In this document: positions 56,796 to 64,000 of the stretch, one piece after another
Position numbering within the stretch: the first letter of the stretch is position 1
Layout of the letters: every line of letters begins with the position of its first letter
From: Fomes fomentarius
Lineage: Eukaryota > Basidiomycota > Agaricomycetes > Polyporales > Polyporaceae
NCBI GenBank assembly: GCA_022606135.1
Contig: JABYQN010000010.1
Span: 62,001-126,000, forward strand
DNA: 64,000 nucleotides
Direction: 5' to 3'
The notes under the pieces: model-generated
What the model was told of the DNA's origin: nothing
The model's input: the letters and a program-made list of their open reading frames with translations, nothing else
Databases searched by the model: none
Position numbers and translations under genes: made by a program

Positions 56796-59709
56796 CTAGA
56801 GTCGAGATTTCCCGGCAACGGAGGACTTGGAACTAAGACTCTGCTCCTTCAAGATCCGTCGGAGTATCTTTCCACTTGGACTCTTTGGGATCGCTTCAAC
56901 AATCTCAATCCCTCCCTCCAGCCACTTGTACTTCGCAGTCGTCGCAGAGACGTGCTGTGGAAGGCGAAATTCAGAGCGTCAACGATTTGCAGCTACTCAG
57001 CAACGCTCACCTTGTAGAGTTCATCCCGCACTTGCGCTGCGAAACTGCTGTCGCCCGCGGCCGCGGCGGCGATATCTGGTTTGAGAACGACATATGCGCG
57101 AGGGACTTCTCCGGCGTAATCATGGGGAACGCCAATGACACCTGCGTCTGCAATATACGGATGGTTCAGGAGGCGGCCTTCCAGCTCCGAAGGGGCGACT
57201 TGGAGGCCTTTGACCTTGATCAATTCCTGCGGAAACATAGACATAGTCTATGGTAAGTTTCCTTCCGCCGTGCATGACATAGCAAGCAAACCTTAATGCG
57301 GTCGGTGATGAATAGGTCGCCGTCCTCGTTGAACAACACTTCGTCTCCCGTACGTAGCCATCTAGATATGTTAGTGCATCGCGCAGTTACTCAATGCTTG
57401 AAGGTGCCCACTTACCCATCTACAAACGTCTCTGCAGCTCTATATATCCTGTGTGAGCATCGTGTTGATAGAGCAAGCAAAGTCTCATTCATCACTCACG
57501 CTTCTTCGGCGCCCAGGTATCCTAGGGCAACTTGTGGTCCTTGGATATAGATCTCCCCACGTTCACCGACGCCAGCGAGAGTGCCATCAGGCTTGACGAC
57601 CTTCGCTACCGTGCCCGAGAGCAGTTGACCAGCACTTCCGAGTGTGCCAATCCGTTGAGATACAGGGACCTACGTGTCAATAGTCCATCAACTACGAACA
57701 AAAGTGGGAAAATCATTATGTCGGAGGTACGCACCAAAGCGACACCACCAGTAGCTTCCGTCAATCCTGTTCAGGGTTTATGAGCAAGTGTGATCAACAG
57801 AGGAGAGAACAGTCACCGATGCAGACCGTAGCCTTGGCCGAGTTCTATCCCCGGTAACACTCTCAACAACTCTTCAGTGAGTTCCGCAGACAGAGGGGCC
57901 GCGGAGACAAAGCAGACCCGGACGCTTGAAAGGTTGAACTTCTTCGTCAATGGATGCTAAGTAGGGAATTTATGTGAATGAGCCTTAGTCACTATTTATA
58001 CATGCGCACCTTGCATAGCAAGACGACGTGAGGCGGAACAACCCTGGGAGTTTTAATCAATCAGATAGAACTACTTCGATCATCAATATTGAGAACCCAC
58101 ATGAGGTGGCTGATGCGATATTGCTCGATGCTTCGGAGGAACTGCTCGTAGTTGAACGCCCGCGAGAGCACTACAGACATCTACTCCATGGAGTACATGA
58201 GACCGCAATCCCGCAATCGCACGATCATATAACTCACCGCCGTAAACACAGAATAATTGACCTGCAAAGCGGCATAGGTGACGTCAAGCAGAACGAATCA
58301 GAAGGGTAACATCGCACGCGCTCACCTGAATCATTCCATACATGTCTGCACGTCTCGCTGTCAGCTAGAGGGAACCGATTGTTGCGACAATGTGCCACTC
58401 ACGAAAGAGGGGCAGTGCTGCGTTACGATAACTCATGAGTTCCGTGCTCAGCACACGATGGCTGAGACGACCCACCTCCGCCACAGCAGTCTCCTGGACG
58501 GTAGCGCCTATCTTCCCCTTGGATATGCGCCTCGTGGACGCGATTGTGGGTTGCGTTCTGGACCACATTGCACATGAAATTGTAGTGCGATATGCAGACA
58601 GCCTATAGCAGCATATGGAATAGCACATGAGAGAAGTGGATTGTTGGATGTTATATCTCATACTCGCCTTCGGGTTCCCAGTCGTTCCGGAGGAGAAATA
58701 AAGGAACGCCACCGCCGTCTTCGCCTCGCCCGGCTTGATGCAATGCTCCGCATAAGGCGGGTACTTTTCGTGCTCGTTGATCAGAGTTCCAATAGACGGG
58801 AGGGCCACATCGGGTGCGAGATGTCCTTCCAATAGGACCAAGCGGTCTGCAGCAATTTCGAGCCTCTTCGCCGCAGTAGTCGCCGACGTCAGCACACCTG
58901 GATGAGTCACGAGGAGTGCTGGACGGGCGATCTTGAGTTGGTGGACTGTAAGAGGTGAGTCGGTCAATATAATATCATAGAGGAGGCTATGGCGCACCTA
59001 ATTCGTCGGCGGTGAGTGCCGCGCTGTGCGCACTGTGACAAAGTCTTAGAGAGAATAATGCACGGAAAGAACGATAGATCCGCCTACGCTAAGGTTGCTC
59101 CCAGCCTTTGAACGGCCCATGCAACTATCGGATAATCTGAGCATGGCGGTTAGTATTCAAGCTCATTGTGGCGAGGGCACTGCCGATGGCGACATACCAA
59201 GCTCGTTGGGAGAGTAGATCGAAACTGAAAACGCGGTTAGAATACGCCCAGACGGCACAGTTGATCACTGTACCTATATCTCCGGGACCTAACAAGGCAC
59301 ATTATGTCAGAGAGTGGCAAAACTTCTGTTCATCAAGCTCAACGAACCTATACTCCACCTTCCCTTCAAAGCCCTAGCCAGCGCATGGCTCCGACTCTGC
59401 AGCTATTATGGGATAAGCAGGAGAATTTGGGACGCGCCACAGCAGAGGACCGACCTCGGGCAGATGCATAGTCTTCCCTGTGACCTCGTCAATGAGACAG
59501 GGCACACCAACTGGCCTTATAGGTTTGGTAGGATGCGCGTTCGATTCGTCCAGGATAAACTGAGGTACAGTCAAGTCATCGCGAGGAAATACAAGTAGAG
59601 GGTCGCGCGATTCAAAGAGAGTCATCGATGTGGAGGCCTGAGGAGATGGCAGATGGGGAGATGGTACGAGCCGATCCTTATGTTCGTCAACATAAGTAGT
59701 GTCAAGCAT
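56796..59709 (-). CDS. 4-coumarate:CoA-ligase-like acyl-CoA synthetase, peroxisomal type
   Basis: A many-exon ANL-superfamily enzyme, from the ATG at 59709 to the TAG ending 56796. It activates a carboxylic acid with ATP and then forms the CoA thioester. The ATP-binding signature is [14 protein letters not shown] (near 58,680-58,720); other landmarks are YRPGD, LPLFHMYGMI across a GTGAGT intron, [20 protein letters not shown] sequence near 58,120, [86 protein letters not shown], and the C-terminal [15 protein letters not shown] with the conserved Lys. The protein ends GKSRL, a type-1 peroxisome targeting tripeptide (SRL), so beta-oxidation or aromatic acid breakdown is plausible. The intron before LTEATGG appears to use a weak GTCTGC donor. 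Substrate cannot be told. Confidence 0.8.
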
Positions 59710-60620
59710 GGGTGCCGCAGAGGCCTATCTATTGTCTGCAGGCTGAAGTCCAGGCGACCAAGGCTTCACGCGACGCCGCGCGCTGATGGAAGGTGCAAGT
59801 TCGAGCTTCTGGCACATCCGATCAAATGATGACTAGCAGTAGGTGAGCCCACCGGCACAAGGGACGGAGGGTTCGCAGCAGCGTCAGTGCTGAGTACGAG
59901 TACTTCCCACGAGGCGCCCACAGTAGATTGCATCCCTCAGCGAAGCGCCGGGCTCGGAGACTCACCGAACAGGTTGGGCGGGAGATCGCCATCGAGTTAC
60001 GACGAAGAGTGAGTGAGCAAGAATACTCAGCAGAGAGAATTCAACAACTCACACTCAAGTCACACGGCAGCCAGCATCGGACCCCACCAAACAAAAGCTG
60101 GCTTCCGGTTCATACCCTTGGCAATAGTGAGTGAACAGTCTTAGTCTGAAAGGACAGAAAGTCAGTTACTCCCGTGTTCTCCCTTCGCCTGCTCGCAGCC
60201 GGAAGTCGGGACTCGGGCGTCGGCGGCACCGTCAGATTTTTCACACTGCATAGAATACCAAAAAGTTTACTTTACATTGTGCCGTGAAGTCCGAATTCAC
60301 CGCTTGCCGAGAGGGGAACTTTGTGGGTAGAGGTGAAGCCTTGCGGAAGATTGGATTTTGACTCGCGCAACTTCATGTTAATTGAACGTTGAACGTTGAA
60401 TCCCTCTAAGTGAAGCGCCCGACAACACAAGCACGTGAAAATTCTGGATAAGTTTCAGCCCCCTTTGGCTCGAATATGTGCCCAAGTTGTCATCTCAATG
60501 GTAGCAAAGGAATGTCGCCATGAAACACTGCCGCACTTCATGAAGTCCAGAATGTGATTATTGATGAACAACATTCCATCCATACACATAAAGTACTCCA
60601 GGGCCCAGCACTGTCCACAC
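59710..60620. other. Intergenic, no recognised gene
   Basis: 5' flank of the ligase gene and 3' flank of the E2 gene. Short unassigned frames only. Confidence 0.5.
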
Positions 60621-61733
<1,113 letters not shown>

Positions 61734-63342
61734 GGCGTGGTGGAGGACGGAGAAGAACGCGTTGCGGCCAGCCTGTGGCAGTTGTGGCACAAGCCCGAGA
61801 CACACGGACTACATAGACGCCGGCTTATGTCAGCGGATCCATTGTCGCTCGAACTTCAATTGGCAGTGCAAGTTCGACCGTGACTCTCAGGCGAACGACA
61901 GCCGAAACCTCTTCAGCTATCTTCTGAATATTAGTGCAGACGCAGCTGTGTTTCTACAGAACTAGGGTGTCAGGCGAGTGCTCTCAACCAGTGGAGCCCA
62001 TACTGTAACCTACTTCAGGGCCTGAGTGAAACGTTCGGGCGTGGTAGGCCCGTAACAGTGACCACGGGCCTGCACCCCGTTCGCCCTCCGACGCTGCAAT
62101 TCCAGCAACGCCGGTACTCCATATGGCATTCGCTCTCCGTTGTGTAATGTCTTACAAGCCAGACAGCTCGTAGGTTGGGCTGGGAAGAATCAGCTCCGGG
62201 ACGATTGCAATGGCGTTATGGAGGCCCAAGATCAGTCATGGATGACCTGCTCATCTGGATTACCAGTTGTTTTGCGTGTTTCTGACATGGGTATGGGTAA
62301 TTTCTTTTCGTATCCCTATTGCGTATACATTCCACAGAATGGCTACATGCAGCAAGCACCGGTGGAAGACGATGTGTTGTCGCTCGTTCCTGGTGTATAT
62401 ATATATCTCGGGCATCCCGACATGCCACTACTGACACCAGCTGTTGTCCGTGCATTCTGGGGTCCAGCAGCTCTCCAAGCGCCGACTCATCATTGGCTAT
62501 TGTTTCGCATAGCTTCTTCGTGCAAATGCAAGGGCCCCATGCTCCCCGCGACATCTCGGTGCCATGCGATATTCCACGGCCACATGGGGGTATCTGCTAC
62601 AGCTCCCCGTACGTACCGGTATGGCTATGGCCATGTATGCTGATGACACAACTTGGCGAGTAAAGTCTTGACCAGTCATGCATAGAAGAGAATCTAATCC
62701 ATTCTCCGCTAGGACATGCAACTGCCTGTCGTGGAGTGGAACCACGGATTTGACATGTCAGTTCCATACACCACCGTGTTCCGGGCTTTGCGCCAATGCC
62801 GCAAATGTCTCTTACCACTGTATCTCCTACGCCCGCAGGGGCACGACAGACCTCAATTGGTAGTGAGCTGTGATCTGATCTACTAGAATGTTGTGAAACG
62901 CTGATCCCTTTGTAGTAGCTTCCTATCCATTTCCTCTCTACTAGTACCGAAGTGCTGGAGCGCTTCCTCGTGGTCAATGCTCGCTGATACTACACTCTTC
63001 GCCATTCTCCCCCTCAACGCCGATGGTCATACGCACGAAGATTCTTCCGATCGAGACACGTCCGTGCGGCCGACAGAAGCCTATCGTATCGCTCATGTGT
63101 TCAGCTACACCTAATCGTGCAAAGATCCGACTTTTTCATTGTTGAGGGTGCCAAATGCAGAGCTCAGGCGTAATGGATTGTGTCCCCTGGATTGGGTGAG
63201 CATGTGCTCCCTTTCTACCGAGGCTACTAAATCGCACTGGTGACCATCCGCCATTCGCTTCTTACGGGCCTAGCTCTGCGTCCAGAGAATTCCTCATTGG
63301 AATACTACCTCTACTCGGCGGCGCCATGACAGTCCCTGGACG
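61734..63342. other. Intergenic, no recognised gene
   Basis: Between the divergent E2 gene and the GH16 gene. A 167-codon plus-strand frame at 62,140-62,643 and overlapping minus-strand frames have no recognisable motif and overlap each other in all directions, so I do not call a gene. Confidence 0.45.
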
Positions 63343-63349
63343 TATATAA
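63343..63349 (+). promoter_or_regulatory. TATA-like box of the GH16 gene
   Basis: TATATAA about 94 nt upstream of the ATG at 63443, followed by a pyrimidine-rich leader (CCCTTCTACCCCCAACCG), a common arrangement in strongly expressed fungal genes. Confidence 0.55.
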
Positions 63350-63442
63350 CACTAAGCTGCGCGACGATAGCTCCTCACTGAGCTCGCTCTCAGTATAGCC
63401 CTTCTACCCCCAACCGTTCCTCGAGCTACCGCCTCGGACACC

Positions 63443-64000
63443 ATGTTCCTCGGTGCCCTCCTCGCTCAAGCGTGTTTTGTCGCCACCGTTCTGGCGGGGA
63501 CTTATACGCAGGCGGACAGCTTCTCCGGGTCCAGCTTTCTCTCCGGCTTCACCCACCAGGCGATCCCAGACCCTACGCATGGCAGAGTGTACGTACTTCT
63601 CCGACCTCCAGTGACACTTGCTTCGTCACGGTGACGTTATACGCTCGTGCTCGCACTGACACCTTTTTACATGACTAGCAACTACGTCAGCCAAGCAGAC
63701 GCGCTCGTACAAAACCTCACCTTCTCCTCGGACGACCACTTCGTCATCGGTGCAGACCACACGACCGTCCTGAGCGCTAGCGACCCCGGACGGAACTCTG
63801 TTCGACTGATGAGCAACAAGCAATATACCACGCACGTCTCCGTGTACGTTCTACCTCCTAATAAAATTTATACCTTCATACAGCGGCTCCGCACGGGTAC
63901 GGCGTGCGCAGCGCGCTCGTGGTCTCAGGCCCGGAAGGTATAGGCTAATATTGTTCCTGTGAACTTTTCAGGTGGAACGTCCGTCACATGCCTCAAGGAT
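63443..64000 (+). CDS. GH16 endo-beta-1,3(4)-glucanase, secreted (5' part, runs off window)
   Basis: Exons 63443-63588, 63679-63843 and 63972 onward join in frame. The protein starts with a signal peptide (MFLGALLAQACFVATVLAGT) and continues TYTQADSFSGSSFLSGFTHQ, IPDPTHGRV|NYVSQADALVQN, HTTVLSASDPGRNSVRLMSN, QYTTHVSV|WNVRHMPQG. This closely fits the N-terminus of basidiomycete laminarinases of family GH16, which hydrolyse beta-1,3/1,6-glucans outside the cell or in the wall. The catalytic Glu-x-Asp-x-x-Glu region lies beyond the window. No damage is seen in the visible part. Confidence 0.85.

Noticed and set aside
62140..62643. 167-codon plus-strand frame upstream of the GH16 gene
   Set aside because: Frames on both strands overlap here, with no recognisable domain or supporting splice signals.

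Overview
The window looks like nuclear DNA of a filamentous basidiomycete, probably a wood-decay Agaricomycete. The evidence is many introns of 50-75 nt with GTRNGT donors and pyrimidine-AG acceptors, a Plavaka DNA transposon with a DUF6532 partner gene, a laminarinase-type GH16 gene, an Agaricomycete-style membrane protein with the loop motif SDGIIVYRTFVVWN, and a lineage-specific F-box-like expansion. There are no prokaryotic operons. I have no tools, so every family name rests on recognising motifs in translated sequence, and gene boundaries come from reading splice sites by eye.

Layout. 1-15,840: a tandem array on the minus strand. Each unit of about 4.5-5.4 kb holds an F-box-like gene of about 500 codons, a 5' flank with a recurring short block, about 2.5 kb of non-coding mosaic sequence, and a remnant of the 5' end of an M17 leucyl aminopeptidase gene. 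Copies A (cut by the window edge), B, C and D lie here. 15,840-17,830: an OTT_1508-like deaminase gene whose reading frame looks damaged. 17,944-19,525: a non-autonomous DNA transposon with a minisatellite inside. 19,526-22,450: no recognised gene. 22,450-33,300: the F-box array resumes with copies E and F, a complete 4.07-kb Mutator-like element with a perfect 9-bp target duplication, and an inverted F-box pseudogene G. Of seven family members, B, C and F are intact, A is intact as far as it is visible, and D, E and G are broken in three different ways (13-bp duplication, micro-inversion, rearrangement plus nonsense).

33,440-41,520: ordinary host genes: a diverged F-box-like protein (+), a DHH phosphoesterase (-), a small protein with a His...Cys-x-Asp-Trp pattern (-), and a secreted A1 aspartic protease (-) in which both catalytic triads are altered. 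42,008-54,366: a transposon nest, made of a second non-autonomous CATCAGG element, a hAT-like element abutting it, a decayed aspartic-protease paralogue, and a full-length 7.8-kb Plavaka element with a spliced transposase (+) and a divergent DUF6532 gene (-). The Plavaka element and the two short elements share the same terminal sequence and all have 2-bp target duplications, so it is the likely mobiliser of the other two.

55,270-64,000: a multi-pass membrane protein (+), a peroxisomal-type 4-coumarate:CoA-ligase-like enzyme ending in SRL (-), a ubiquitin-conjugating E2 with a long tail carrying two SUMO-interaction-like motifs (-), and the 5' end of a secreted GH16 glucanase (+). The F-box genes and the E2 both belong to ubiquitin biology, but nothing in the sequence shows that they work together.
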